Assembly (NCBI GenBank): GCA_028673005.1 | Contig: CM054120.1 | Span: 71,287,533 to 71,351,532 of the forward strand | Length of the DNA: 64,000 nt | Source: Tanypteryx hageni | Lineage: Eukaryota > Arthropoda > Insecta > Odonata > Petaluridae | Direction of reading: 5' to 3' | Part shown: positions 35,893-49,973 of the stretch, in pieces | How positions within the stretch are numbered: the stretch's first letter is position 1 | Layout of the letters: every line of letters begins with the position of its first letter | The notes under the pieces: generated by a model | Seen by the model: only the letters and a program-made list of their open reading frames with translations | The model's database searches: none | What the model was told of the DNA's origin: nothing | Program-made: the position numbers and the translations under genes

Positions 35893-36603
35893 AACTCTAC
35901 CGGGTCCCACGCTGCAGGAAAATGGAACAGAGTCAATGAACGCGCCGGTAATCTTCCAAAAAGGCTTTATTTCCACTCATGATCTAATCTCTTCCCCATG
36001 ACTTCCACCCATCCTCTACACACAACATTATGTCTTTAATCCCGCATTTCCACTGCCCCTCGCAAAGTACCTCTTGCTAAGTATCTCTCGCCATTCTTTG
36101 CCATTATCACATGACCAGCCCTTACCATTGGCTTCCTCGAGTGGCTTCATTGGCATGGCTCCAGCAGAAATTCCCACACTTGCAGCTCCAGTGTTAACCG
36201 ATACGAGGCAGGAAGTATCATGTAGCCAACATTACATAATGCAGCCAAAGGCAGGTGGCCAGCTAGCAGAATGTGCTGCCTCCACTACAGGAAAATTACA
36301 AAATGAAATTGTAAAGGCAATGTATTCAATTCAAGTCTAACTGAAGGTAATATATTTAACGGAAATGATTTTAGTACTCATCACTGTGATGTATTGTGTA
36401 CACAGTTCCTCTTCTAATTTTATAGGACGATGAATGGGCTAGAACGAATAAAAAAAGCATGAGTAACACATTAGGAACTGTACATGAAAGTAAACTAATA
36501 TATAACTTAAAAAAGAATATTATCCTCCATTAACCACAGGACTCCAGTTGCACAGGTCTGGAATAGGGTTAATAAGATCTCAGGCAAATACCACTCTACA
36601 AGC
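34380..36603 (+). repeat. Array unit 14
   Basis: RT 34296-35395, MMP 35396-35870. Counterpart of unit 12. It leaves the block in its spacer, where TATCTCTCGCC (36083) replaces TACCTCTCGCC. Confidence 0.95.
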
Positions 36604-38827
36604 ATGCCAAGTCTAGCGATTGGAAGCCAACTTATAACATCTTCTGTTGCCATTGGCGGAGCATTGGCCTCCATTATGCCAAGGTTAGCAGCACGGCCGA
36701 GCACGATCCTTCTTTTAATCGAATCAAAGAGAGAATGGAAAGAACTGTACTAAACCTTGGCAAAGTCAGCAGTCCAGCATCATACAATGAATCTTTTTCA
36801 CAGTGGGAGTTGAAGTCGGTGATTGGGGATGTTAAGGATTCTTGTCCTGGCTTGGACAGTATCCATAATGCCTTCCTCAAACATCTGCCCATAGATGCCG
36901 AACAGGACCTACTGAAAACACTCAATCAACTTCGGGCTGAGGGTGCTTTCCCTGAATCATTGCGGGAATCGGCAATTGTCCCTATCCCTAAATAGGGAAA
37001 GGACAAGTGCCAGGCATTTAGCTATACCGCAATCTCCTTGACCAGCTGCCTGTGCAAACTGATGGAGATAAGGGTCAACGGACGTCTAGTTTGGTGCCTT
37101 GTCATCAGCAACCTTATCTCAAATGTCCAGTGTGGTTTATGACGTAGCAGGTCTACAGTGGACCACATGGTCAGGATCGACAGCTTTATCCAAGAGGCCT
37201 TTCTTCTATGCTAGCATGTCATTGGAGTCCTATGTGACATAAATAATTGGTACGAGAATACCTGGCGATACAAGATTGTATGCACTCTTAAAGAATGGGG
37301 TTTTTAAGGTAGACTACCAATTTTTATCCAAAACTTTCTAATGGAGCGTACTTTTAGAGTTCCTATCTTAGACTTTTGTCTAAGAATATGGTGCCTCTCA
37401 GGGTTTTGTTTTAAGTGTAATGCTATTCGCAATAGCTATGAATGATGATGTGGACTGCATTAAATCACCGGCTCATAGATTGTTGACGGCCTTGCTATTT
37501 TCTGCTTGTCATCGAATTTGAGGATGGCTGAAAGGCAAATTCAGTTGACACATAATCGGCTCCATATATGGTCTTGTGAAACTGAATTCCACTTCTCCAA
37601 AGAGAAGACCATGTGTATGTATACTCCCAATAATGATACTCAAAATTCGCATGTAAATTCGACAGCATTTAAAAATGCTCTTACATTATTTCAAGAAAAT
37701 AATAATTAAAAAGGTCATGGAAAATTAAATGCTAAGACGTTAAAGTTGATAAATAGATCAAGATGTGGGGTTCCTGATGATATTGTTAGTTTTGCTACCC
37801 ATAGGTATAAATGGCAAACTACGCTTTTAAAATGGTATTATGCGTTAGGTAATGAAGAATTTTTAAATTTTGCTAAAGCCGCGTATGAAATGTGGCAATA
37901 AAATACAAATCTTCTATTTAAATATATCAATCAAAATCCAGATATAATTATTTCTTATAAACGAGGGGACCACGAATTTAAAAAAAAATCCATATAGCTC
38001 TACTAATTTTGATGGTAAGGCAGGAATGCTAGCTTATTCAGAATACCCAAACATGGATAATACGCCTATTGAAATACATATTGATCAAGATGAATTATTG
38101 TATTTAAAGATATGTAAACTCTACCGGGTCCCACGCTGCAGGAAAATGGAACAGAGTCAATGAACGCGCCGGTAATCTTCCAAAAAGGCTTTATTTCCAC
38201 TCATGATCTAATCTCTTCCCCATGACTTCCACCCATCCTCTACACACAACATTATGTCTTTAATCCCGCATTTCCACTGCCCCTCGCAAAGTACCTCTTG
38301 CTAAGTACCTCTCGCCATTCTTTGCCATTATCACATGACCAGCCCTTACCATTGGCTTCCTCGAGTGGCTTCATTGGCATGGCTCCAGCAGAAATTCCCA
38401 CACTTGCAGCTCCAGTGTTAACCGATACGAGGCAGGAAGTATCATGTAGCCAACATTACATAATGCAGCCAAAGGCAGGTGGCCAGCTAGCAGAAAGTGC
38501 TGCCTCCACTACAGGAAAATTACAAAATGAAATTGTAAAGGCAATGTATTCAATTCAAGTCTAACTGAAGGTAATATATTTAACGGAAATGATTTTAGTA
38601 CTCATCACTGTGATGTATTGTGTACACAGTTCCTCTTCTAATTTTATAGGACGATGAATGGGCTAGAACGAATAAAAAAAGCATGAGTAACACATTAGGA
38701 ACTGTACATGAAAGTAAACTAATATATAACTTAAAAAAGAATATTATCCTCCATTAACCACAGGACTCCAGTTGCACAGGTCTGGAATAGGGTTAATAAG
38801 ATCTCAGGCAAATACCACTCTACAAGC
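36604..38827 (+). repeat. Array unit 15
   Basis: RT 36520-37619, MMP 37620-38094. G-type linker. Private RT change CCTATCTTAGACTTTTG (37362). MMP stop at N-N-N-TAA, and GCTAAGACG in place of GCTGAGACG. Confidence 0.94.
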
Positions 38828-41049
38828 ATGCCAAGTCTAGCGATTGGAAGCCAACTTATAACATCTTCTGTTGCCATTGGCGGAGCATTGGCCTCCATTA
38901 TGCCAAGGTTAGCAGCACGGCCGAGCACGATCCTTCTTTTAATCGAATCAAAGAGAGAATGGAAAGAACTGTACTAAACCTTGGCAAAGTCAGCAGTCCA
39001 GCATCATACAATGAATCTTTTTCACAGTGGGAGTTGAAGTCGGTGATTGGGGATGTTAAGGATTCTTGTCCTGGCTTGGACAGTATCCATAATGCCTTCC
39101 TCAAACATCTGCCCATAGATGCCGAACAGGACCTACTGAAAACACTCAATCAACTTCGGGCTGAGGGTGCTTTCCCTGAATCATTGCGGGAATCGGCAAT
39201 TGTCCCTATCCCTAAATAGGGAAAGGACAAGTGCCAGGCATTTAGCTATACCGCAATCTCCTTGACCAGCTGCCTGTGCAAACTGATGGAGATAAGGGTC
39301 AATGGACGTCTAGTTTGGTGCCTTGTCATCAGCAACCTTATCTCAAATGTCCAGTGTGGTTTATGACGTAGCAGGTCTACAGTGGACCACGTGGTCAGGA
39401 TCGACAGCTTTATCCAAGAGGCCTTTCTTCTATGCTAGCATGTCATTGGAGTCCTATGTGACATAAATAATTGGTACGAGAATACCTGGCGATACAAGAT
39501 TGTATGCACTCTTAAAGAATGGGGTTTTTAAGGTAGACTACCAATTTTTATCCAAAACTTTCTAATGGAGCGTACTTTTAGAGTTCCTATCACAGTCTTT
39601 TGTCTAAGAATATGGTGCCTCTCAGGGTTTTGTTTTAAGTGTAATGCTATTCGCAATAGCTATGAATGATGATGTGGACTGCATTAAATCACCGGCTCAT
39701 AGATTGTTGACGGCCTTGCTATTTTCTGCAGGTCATCGAATTTGAGGATGGCTTAAGGCAAATTCAGTTGACACATAACCGGCTCCATATATGGTCTTGT
39801 GAAACTGAATTCCACTTCTCCAAAGAGAAGACCAAGTGTATGTATACTCCCAATAATGATACTCAAATTTCGCATGTAAATTCGACAGCATTTAGAAATG
39901 CTCTTGCATTATTTCAAGAATATAATAATTTAAAAGGTCATGGAAAATTAAATGCTGAGATGTTAAAATTGATAAATAGATCAAGATGTGGGATTCCTGA
40001 TGATATTGTTAGTTTTGCTACCCATAGGTATAAATGTCAAACTACGCTTTTAAAATGGTAATATGTGTTAGGTAATGATGAACTTTTAAATCTTGCTAAA
40101 GCCGCGTATGAAATGTGGCAATAAAATACAAATCTTCTATTTAAATATATCAATCAAAATCCAGATATAATTATTTCTTATAAACGAGGGGACCACGAAT
40201 TAAAAGAAAAATCCATATAGCTCTACTAATTTAGATCGTAAGGCAGGAATGTTAGCTTATTCAGAATACCCAAACAAAGATAATATGCCTATTGAAATAC
40301 ATATTGATCAAGATGAATTATTGTATTTAAAGATATGTAAACTCTACCGCGTCTCACGCGGCAGGAAAATGGAACGGAGTCAATGAACGCGCCGGTAATT
40401 TTCCAAAAAGGCTTTATTTCCTCTCATGATCTAATCTCTTCCCCATGACTTCCACCCATCCTCTACATACAACATTGTCTTTCATCCCGCATTTCCATTG
40501 CCCCTCGCAAAGTACCTCTCGCAAAGTACCTCTTTCTATACTTTGCCGTCATCACATGACCAGCCCTTACCATTGGCTACCTCGAGTGGCTTCATTGGCA
40601 TGGCTCCGGCAGAAATTCCCACGCTTGCGGCTCCCAGTGTTAACCGATGCGAGGCAGGAAGTATCATGTAGCCACGATTACATAATGCAGCCAAAGGCAG
40701 GTGGCCAGCTAGCAGAAAGTGCTGCCTTCACTACACGAAAATTACAAAACGAAATTGTAAATGCAATTTATTGAATTCAAGTCTAACTGAAGGTAATATA
40801 TATAACAGAAGAGATTTTAGTATTCATAACTGTGATGTATTGTGTACACAGTTCCTCTTCTAATTTTATAGGACGATGAATATGCTAGAACGAATAAACA
40901 AAGCATGAGTAACACATTAGGAGCTGTACATGAAAGTATACTAATATAAAACTTAAAAAAGAATATTATCCTCCATTAACCACTGGACTCCAGTTGCACA
41001 GGTCTGGAATAGGGTTAATAAGATCTCAGGCAAATACCACTCTACAAGC
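38828..41049 (+). repeat. Array unit 16
   Basis: RT 38744-39842, MMP 39843-40317. G-type linker, RT tail damaged (GGCTTAAGG, near 39750). MMP open to K-W-TAA at 40061. Two 14-mers at 40506-40533, the block ending in TTTCTATAC. Confidence 0.94.
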
Positions 41050-43274
41050 ATGCCAAGTCTAGCGATTGGAAGCCAACTTATAACATCTTCTGTTGCCATT
41101 GGCAAAGCATTAGGCCTCCATTATGCCAAGGTTAGCAGCACGGCCGAGCACGATCCTTCTTTTAATCGAATCAAAGAGAGAATGGAAAGAACTGTAGTAA
41201 ACCTTGGCAAAGTCAGCAGTCCAGCATCATACAATGAACCTTTTTCACAGTGGGAGTTGAAGTCGGTGATTGGGGATGTTAAGGATTCTTGTCCTGGCTT
41301 GGACAGTATCCATAATGCCTTCCTCAAACATCTGCCCATAGATGCCGAACAGGACCTACTGAAAACACTCAATCAACTTCGGGCTGAAGGTGCTTTCCCT
41401 GAATCATTGCGGGAATCGGCAATTGTCCCTATCCCAAAATAGGGAAAGGACAAGTGCCAGGCATTCAGCTATACCGCAATCTCCTTGACCAGCTGCCTGT
41501 GCAAACTGATGGAGATAATGTTCAACGGGCGTCTAGTTTGGTGCCTTGTCAGCAGCAACTTTATCTCAAATGTCCAGTGTGGTTTATGACGTAGCAGGTC
41601 TACAGTGGACCACGTGGTCAGGATCGACAGCTTTATCCAAGAGGCCTTTCTTCTTTGCTAGCATGTCATTGGAGTCCTATGTGACATAAATAATTGGTAC
41701 GAGAATACCTGGCGATACAAGATTGTATGCACTCTTAAAGAATGGGGTTTTTAAGGTAGACTACCAATTTTTATCCAAAACTTTCTAATGGAGCGTACTT
41801 TTAGAGTTCCTATCACAGTCTTTTGTCTAAGAATATGGTGCCCCTCAGGGTTTTGTTTTAAGTGTAATGCTATTCGCAATAGCTATGAATGATGATGTGG
41901 ACTGCATTAAATCACCGGCTCATAGATTGTTGACGGCCTTGCTATTTTCTGCAGGTCATCGAATTTGAGGATGGCTTAAGGCAAATTCAGTTGACACATA
42001 ACCGGCTCCATATATGGTCTTGTGAAACTGAATTCCACTTCTCCAAAGAGAAGACCAAGTGTATGTATACTCCCAATAATGATACTCAAATTTCGCATGT
42101 AAATTCGACAGCATTTAGAAATGCTCTTGCATTATTTCAAGAATATAATAATTTAAAAGGTCATGGAAAATTAAATGCTGAGATGTTAAAATTAATAAAT
42201 AGATCAAGATGTGGGATTCCTGATGATATTGTTAGTTTTGCTACCCATAGGTATAAATGTCAAACTACGCTTTTAAAATGGTAATATGTGTTAGGTAATG
42301 ATGAACTTTTAAATCTTGTTAAAGCCGCGTATGAAATGTGGCAATAAAATACAAATCTTCTATTTAAATATATCAATCAAAATCCAGATATAATTATTTC
42401 TTATAAACGAGGGGACCACGAATTAAAAAAAAAATCCATATAGCTCTACTAATTTTGATGGTAAGGCAGGAATGCTAGCTTATTCAGAATACCCAAACAT
42501 GGATAATACGCCTATTGAAATACATATTGATCAAGATGAATTATTGTATTTAAAGATATGTAAACTCTACCGGGTCCCACGCTGCAGGAAAATGGAACAG
42601 AGTCAATGAACGCGCCGGTAATCTTCCAAAAAGGCTTTATTTCCACTCATGATCTAATCTCTTCCCCATGACTTCCACCCATCCTCTACACACAACATTA
42701 TGTCTTTAATCCCGCATTTCCACTGCCCCTCGCAAAGTACATCTTGCTAAGTACCTCTCGCCATTCTTTGCCATTATCACATGACCAGCCCTTACCATTG
42801 GCTACCTCGAGTGGCTTCATTGGCATGGCTCCGGCTGAAATTCCCACGCTTGCGGCTCCCAGTGTTAACCGATGCGAGGCAGGAAGTATCATGTAGCCAC
42901 GATTACATAATGCAGCCAAAGGCAGGTGGCCAGCTAGCAGAAAGTGCTGCCTTCACTACACGAAAATTACAAAACGAAATTGTAAATGCAATTTATTGAA
43001 TTCAAGTCTAACTGAAGGTAATATATAAAACAGAAGAGATTTTAGTACTCATAACTGTGATGTATTGTGTACACAGTTCCTCTTCTAATTTTATAGGACG
43101 ATGAATATGCTAGAACGAATAAACAAAGCATGAGTAACACATTAGGAGCTGTACATGAAAGTATACTAATATAAAACTTAAAAAAGAATATTATCCTCCA
43201 ATAACCACTGGACTCCAGTTGCACAGGTCTGGAATAGGGTTAATAAGATCTCAGGCAAATACCACTCTACAAGC
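41050..43274 (+). repeat. Array unit 17
   Basis: RT 40966-42065, MMP 42066-42540. K-type linker open 41050-41442, shares GGGCTGAAGG and AGCAACTTTATC only with unit 5. Damaged RT tail. The MMP subtype switches: R-C-G-I-P-D-D with K-W-TAA, then the AATTTTGATGG form. Interrupted 14-mers with ACATCT. Confidence 0.94.
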
Positions 43275-45511
43275 ATGCCAAGTCTAGCGATTGGAAGCCA
43301 ACTTATAACATCTTCTGTTGCCATTGGCAAAGCATTAGGCCTCCATTATGCCAAGGTTAGCAGCACGGCCGAGCACGATCCTTCTTTTAATCGAATCAAA
43401 GAGAGAATGGAAAGAACTGTAGTAAACCTTGGCAAAGTCAGCAGTCCAGCATCATACAATGAACCTTTTTGACAGTGGGAGTTGAAGTCGGTGATTGGGG
43501 ATGTTAAGGATTCTTGTCCTGGCTTGGACAGTATCCATAATGCCTTCCTCAAACATCTGCCCATAGATGCCGAACAGGACCTACTGAAAACACTCAATCA
43601 ACTTCGGGCTGAGGGTGCTTTCCCTGAATCATTGCGGGAATCGGCAATTGTCCTTATCCCTAAATAGGGAAAGGACAAGTGCCAGCCTTTCAGCTATACC
43701 GCAATCTCCTTGATTAGCTGCCTGTGCAAACTGATGGAGATAAGGGTCAACGGACGTCTAGTTTGGTGCCTTGTCATCAGCAACCTTATCTCAAATGTCC
43801 AGTGTGGTTTATGACGTAGCAGGTCTACAGTGGACCACATAGTCAGGATCGACAGCTTTATCCAAGAGGCCTTTCTTCTATGCTAGCATGTCATAGGAGT
43901 CCTATGTGACATAAATAATTGGTACGAGAATACCTGGCGATACAAGATTGTATGCACTCTTAAAGAATGGGGTTTTTAAGGTAGACTACCAATTTTTATC
44001 AAAAACTTTCTAATGGAGCGTACTTTTAGAGTTCCTATCACAGTCTTTTGTCTAAGAATATGGTGCCCCTCAGGGTTTTGTTTTAAGTGTAATGCTATTC
44101 GCAATAGCTATGAATGATGATGTGGACTGCATTAAATCACCGGCTCATAGATTGTTGACGGCCTTGCTATTTTCTGCAGGTCATCGAATTTGAGGATGGC
44201 TTAAGGCAAATTCAGTTGACACATAACCGGCTCCATATATGGTCTTGTGAAACTGAATTCCACTTCTCCAAAGAGAAGACCAAGTGTATGTATACTCCCA
44301 ATAATGATACTCAAATTTCGCATGTAAATTCGACAGCATTTAGAAATGCTCTTGCATTATTTCAAGAATATAATAATTTAAAAGGTCATGGAAAATTAAA
44401 TGCTGAGATGTTAAAATTGATAAATAGATCAAGATGTGGGGTTCCTGATGATATTGTTAGTTTTGCTACCCATAGGTATAAATGGCAAACTACGCTTTTA
44501 AAATGGTAATATGTGTTAGGTAATGATGAACTTTTAAATCTTGCTAAAGCCGCATATGAAATGTGGCAATAAAATACAAATCTTCTATTTAAATATATCA
44601 ATCAAAATCCAGATATAATTATTTCTTATAAACGAGGGGACCACGAATTAAAAGAAAAATCCATATAGCTCTACTAATTTAGATCGTAAGGCAGGAATGT
44701 TAGCTTATTCAGAATACCCAAACAAAGATAATACGCCTATTGAAATACATATTGATCAAGATGAATTATTGTATTTAATGATATGTAAACTCTACCGGGT
44801 CTCACGCGGCAGGAAAATGGAACGGAGTCAATGAACGCGCCGGTAATCTTCCAAAAAGGCTTTATTTCCTCTCATGATCTAATCTCTTCCCCATGACTTC
44901 CACCCATCCTCTACATACAACATTGTCTTTCATCCCGCATTTCCATTGCCCCTCGCAAAGTACCTCTCGCAAAGTACCTCTCGCAAAGTACCTCTCGCTA
45001 TACTTTGCCGTCATCACATGACCAGCCCTTACCATTGGCTACCTCGAGTGGCTTCATTGGCATGGCTCCGGCAGAAATTCCCACGCTTGCGGCTCCCAGT
45101 GTTAACCGATGCGAGGCAGGAAGTATCATGTAGCCACGATTACATAATGCAGCCAAAGGCAGGTGGCCAGCTAGCAGAAAGTGCTGCCTTCACTACACGA
45201 AAATTACAAAACGAAATTGTAAATGCAATTTATTGAATTCAAGTCTAACTGAAGGTAATATATATAACAGAAGAGATTTTAGTACTCATAACTGTGATGT
45301 ATTGTGTACACAGTTCCTCTTCTAATTTTATAGGACGATGAATATGCTAGAACGAATAAACAAAGCATGAGTAACACATTAGGAGCTGTACATGAAAGTA
45401 TACTAATATAAAACTTAAAAAAGAATATTATCCTCCATTAACCACTGGACTCCAGTTGCACAGGTCTGGAATAGGGTTAATAAGATCTCAGGCAAATACC
45501 ACTCTACAAGC
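43275..45511 (+). repeat. Array unit 18
   Basis: RT 43191-44290, MMP 44291-44765. A private TGA (CCTTTTTGACAG, 43464-43475) splits the linker frame into 43275-43472 and 43482-43667. First unit from the left with CAGCCTTTCAGC and GATTAGCTGCC. Three 14-mers at 44954-44995. Confidence 0.95.
44954..44995 (+). repeat. 14-bp minisatellite, 3 copies
   Basis: Three perfect copies; unit length 2237. Confidence 0.96.
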
Positions 45512-47748
45512 ATGCCAAGTCTAGCGATTGGAAGCCAACTTATAACATCTTCTGTTGCCATTGGCAAAGCATTAGGCCTCCATTATGCCAAGGTTAGCAG
45601 CACGGCCGAGCACGATCCTTCTTTTAATCGAATCAAAGAGAGAATGGAAAGAACTGTAGTAAACCTTGGCAAAGTCAGCAGTCCAGCATCATACAATGAA
45701 CCTTTTTCACAGTGGGAGTTGAAGTCGGTGATTGGGGATGTTAAGGATTCTTGTCCTGGCTTGGACAGTATCCATAATGCCTTCCTCAAACATCTGCCCA
45801 TAGATGCCGAACAGGACCTACTGAAAACACTCAATCAACTTCGGGCTGAGGGTGCTTTCCCTGAATCATTGCGGGAATCGGCAATTGTCCCTATCCCTAA
45901 ATAGGGAAAGGACAAGTGCCAGGCATTCAGCTATACCGCAATCTCCTTGACCAGCTGCCTGTGCAAACTGATGGAGATAAGGGTCAACGGACGTCTAGTT
46001 TGGTGCCTTGTCATCAGCAACCTTATCTCAAATGTCCAGTGTGGTTTATGACGTAGCAGGTCTACAGTGGACCACATAGTCAGGATCGACAGCTTTATCC
46101 AAGAGGCCTTTCTTCTATGCTAGCATGTCATAGGAGTCCTATGTGACATAAATAATTGGTACGAGAATACCTGGCGATACAAGATTGTATGCACTCTTAA
46201 AGAATGGGGTTTTTAAGGTAGACTACCAATTTTTACCCAAAACTTTCTAATGGAGCGTACTTTTAGAGTTCCTATCACAGTCTTTTGTCTAAGAATATGG
46301 TGCCCCTCAGGGTTTTGTTTTAAGTGTAATGCTATTCGCAATAGCTATGAATGATGATGTGGACTGCATTAAATCACCGGCTCATAGATTGTTGACGGCC
46401 TTGCTATTTTCTGCAGGTCATCGAATTTGAGGATGGCTTAAGGCAAATTCAGTTGACACATAACCGGCTCCATATATGGTCTTGTGAAACTGAATTCCAC
46501 TTCTCCAAAGAGAAGACCAAGTGTATGTATACTCCCAATAATGATACTCAAATTTCGCATGTAAATTCGACAGCATTTAGAAATGCTCTTGCATTATTTC
46601 AAGAATATAATAATTTAAAAGGTCATGGAAAATTAAATGCTGAGATGTTAAAATTGATAAATAGATCAAGATGAGGGGTTCCTGATGATATTGTTAGTTT
46701 TGCTACCCATAGGTATAAATGGCAAACTACGCTTTTAAAATGGTAATATGTGTTAGGAAATGATGAACTTTTAAATCTTGCTAAAGCCGCATATGAAATG
46801 TGGCAATAAAATACAAATCTTCTATTTAAATATATCAATCAAAATCCAGATATAATTATTTCTTATAAACGAGGGGACCATGAATTTAAAAAAAAATCCA
46901 TATAGCTCTACTAATTTAGATCGTAAGGCAGGAATGTTAGCTTATTCAGAATACCCAAACAAAGATAATACGCCTATTGAAATACATATTGATCAAGATG
47001 AATTATTGTATTTAAAGATACGTAAACTCTACCGGGTCTCACGCGGCAGGAAAATGGAACGGAGTCAATGAACGCGCCGGTAATCTTCCAAAAAGGCTTT
47101 ATTTCCTCTCATGATCTAATCTCTTCACCATGACTTCCACCCATCCTCTACATACAACATTGTCTTTCATCCCGCATTTCCATTGCTCCTCGCAAAGTAC
47201 CTCTCGCAAAGTACCTCTCGCAAAGTACCTCTCGCTATACTTTGCCGTCATCACATGACCAGCCCTTACCATTGGCTACCTCGAGTGGCTTCATTGGCAT
47301 GGCTCCGGCAGAAATTCCCACGCTTGCGGCTCCCAGTGTTAACCGATGCGAGGCAGGAAGTATCATGTAGCCACGATTACATAATGCAGCCAAAGGCAGG
47401 TGGCCAGCTAGCAGAAAGTGCTGCCTTCACTACACGAAAATTACAAAACGAAATTGTAAATGCAATTTATTGAATTCAAGTCTAACTGAAGGTAATATAT
47501 ATAACAGAAGAGATTTTAGTACTCATAACTGTGATGTATTGTGTACACAGTTCCTCTTCTAATTTTATAGGACGATGAATATGCTAGAACGAATAAACAA
47601 AGCATGAGTAACACATTAGGAGCTGTACATGAAAGTATACTAATATAAAACTTAAAAAAGAATATTATCCTCCATTAACCACTGGACTCCAGTTGCACAG
47701 GTCTGGAATAGGGTTAATAAGATCTCAGGCAAATACCACTCTACAAGC
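45512..47748 (+). repeat. Array unit 19
   Basis: RT 45428-46527, MMP 46528-47002. K-type linker open. The cysteine-switch Cys codon is now TGA (46672-46674), private to this copy. After the A tract, the MMP catalytic piece is open from a new ATG, 46880-47071 (63 codons, ending past H-I-D-Q-D-E). Three 14-mers at 47191-47232. Confidence 0.95.
46880..47071 (+). pseudogene. Open MMP catalytic-domain piece starting at a mutation-made ATG
   Basis: A C-to-T change in GACCACGAAT creates ATG in the original catalytic frame. It covers the N-P-Y, K-A-G-M-L-A-Y and H-I-D-Q-D-E region and ends at S-Q-stop. The zinc site is missing, so no activity is expected. Same frame in copy 2 at 55815-56006. Confidence 0.65.
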
Positions 47749-49973
47749 ATGCCAAGTCTAGCGATTGGAAGCCAACTTTTAACATCGTCTGTTGCCATTG
47801 GCAAAGCATTAGGCCTCCATTATGCCAAGGTTAGCAGCACGGCCGAACACGATCCTTCTTTTAATCGAATCAAAGAGAGAATGGAAAGAACTGTAGTAAA
47901 CCTTGGCAAAGTCAGCAGTCCAGCATCATACAATGAACCTTTTTCACAGTGGGAGTTGAAGTCGGTGATTGGGGATGTTAAGGATTCTTGTCCTGGCTTG
48001 GACAGTATCCATAATGCCTTCCTCAAACATCTGCCCATAGATGCCGAACAGGACCTACTGAATACACTCAATCAACTTCGGGCTGAGGGTGCTTTCCCTG
48101 AATCATTGCTGGAATCGGCAATTGTCCCTATCCCTAAATAGGGAAAGGACAAGTGCCAGGCATTCAGCTATACCGCAATCTCCTTGACCAGCTGCCTGTG
48201 CAAACTGATGGAGATAAGGGTCAACCGACGTCTAGTTTGGTGCCTTGTCATCAGCAACCTTATCTCAAATGTCCAGTGTGGTTTATGACGTAGCAGGTCT
48301 ACAGTGGACCACATAGTCAGGATCGACAGCTTTATCCAAGAGGCCTTTCTTCTATGCTAGCATGTCATAGGAGTCCTATGTGACATAAATAATTGGTACG
48401 AGAATACCTGGCGATACAAGATTGTATGCACTCTTAAAGAATGGGGTTTTTAAGGTAGACTACCAATTTTTATCCAAAACTTTTTAATGGAGCGTACTTT
48501 TAGAGTTCCTATCACAGTGTTTTGTCTAAGAATATTGTGCCCCTCAGAGTTTTGTTTTATGTGTAATGCTATTCGCAATAGCTATGAATGATGATGTGGA
48601 CTGCATTAAATCACCGGCTCATAGATTGTTGACGGCCTTGCTATTTTCTGCTTGTCATCGAATTTGAGGATGGCTGAAAGACAAATTCAGTTGACACATA
48701 ATCGGCTCCATATATGGTCTTGTGAAACTGAATTCCACTTCTCCAAAGAGAAGACCATGTGTATGTATACTCCCAATAATGATACTCAAAATTCGCATGT
48801 AAATTCGACAGCATTTAGAAATGCTCTTACATTATTTCAAGAATATAATAATTTAAAAGGTCATGGAAAATTAAATGCTGAGACGTTAAAATTGATAAAT
48901 AGATAAAGATGTGGGGATCCTGATGATATTGTTAGTTTTGCTACCCATAGGTATAAATGGCAAACTACGCTTTTAAAATGGTATTATGCGTTAGGTAATG
49001 AAGAATTTTTAAATTTTGCTAAAGCCGCGTATGAAATGTGGCAATAAAATACAAATCTTCTATTTAAATATATCAATCAAAATCCAGATATAATTATTTC
49101 TTATAAACGAGGGGACCACGAATTAAAAGAAAAATCCATATAGCTCTACTAATTTAGATCGTAAGGCAGGAATGTTAGCTTATTCAGAATACCAAAACAA
49201 AGATAATATGCCTATTGAAATACATATTGATCAAGATGAATTATTGTATTTAAAGATATGTAAACTCTACCGGGTCCCACGCTGCAGGAAAATGGAACAG
49301 AGTCAATGAACGCGCCGGTAATCTTCCAAAAAGGCTTTATTTCCACTCATGATCTAATCTCTTCCCCATGACTTCCACCCATCCTCTACACACAACATTA
49401 TGTCTTTAATCACGCATTTCCACTGCCCCTCGCAAAGTACCTCTTGCTAAGTACCTCTCGCCATTCTTTGCCATTATCACATGACCAGCCCTTACCATTG
49501 GCTTCCTCGAGTGGCTTCATTGGCATGGCTCCAGCAGAAATTCCCACACTTGCAGCACCAGTGTTAACCGATACGAGGCAGTAAGTATCATGTAGCCAAG
49601 ATTACATAATGCAGCCAAAGGCAGGTGGCCAGCTAGCAGAAAGTGCTGCCTCCACTACAGGAAAATTACAAAATGAAATTGTAAAGGCAATGTATTCAAT
49701 TCAAGTCTAACTGAAGGTAATATATTTAACGGAAATGATTTTAGTACTCATCACTGTGATGTATTGTGTACACAGTTCCTCTTCTAATTTTATAGGACGA
49801 TGAATGGGCTAGAACGAATAAACAAAGCATGAGTAAGACATTAGGAGCTGTACATGAAAGTAAACTAATATATAACTTAAAAAAGAATATTATCCTCCAT
49901 TAACCACAGGACTCCAGTTGCACAGGTCTGGAATAGGGTTAATAAGATCTCAGGCAAATACCACTCTACAAGC
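47749..49973 (+). repeat. Array unit 20
   Basis: RT 47665-48765, MMP 48766-49240. K-type linker with private L-L-T-S and L-L-E-S changes, and L-L-N-T shared with unit 24. MMP stops just before the cysteine switch (AATAGATAAAG; TCA to TAA, 48904-48906), whose own motif reads R-C-G-D-P. Interrupted 14-mers near 49432. Confidence 0.95.
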
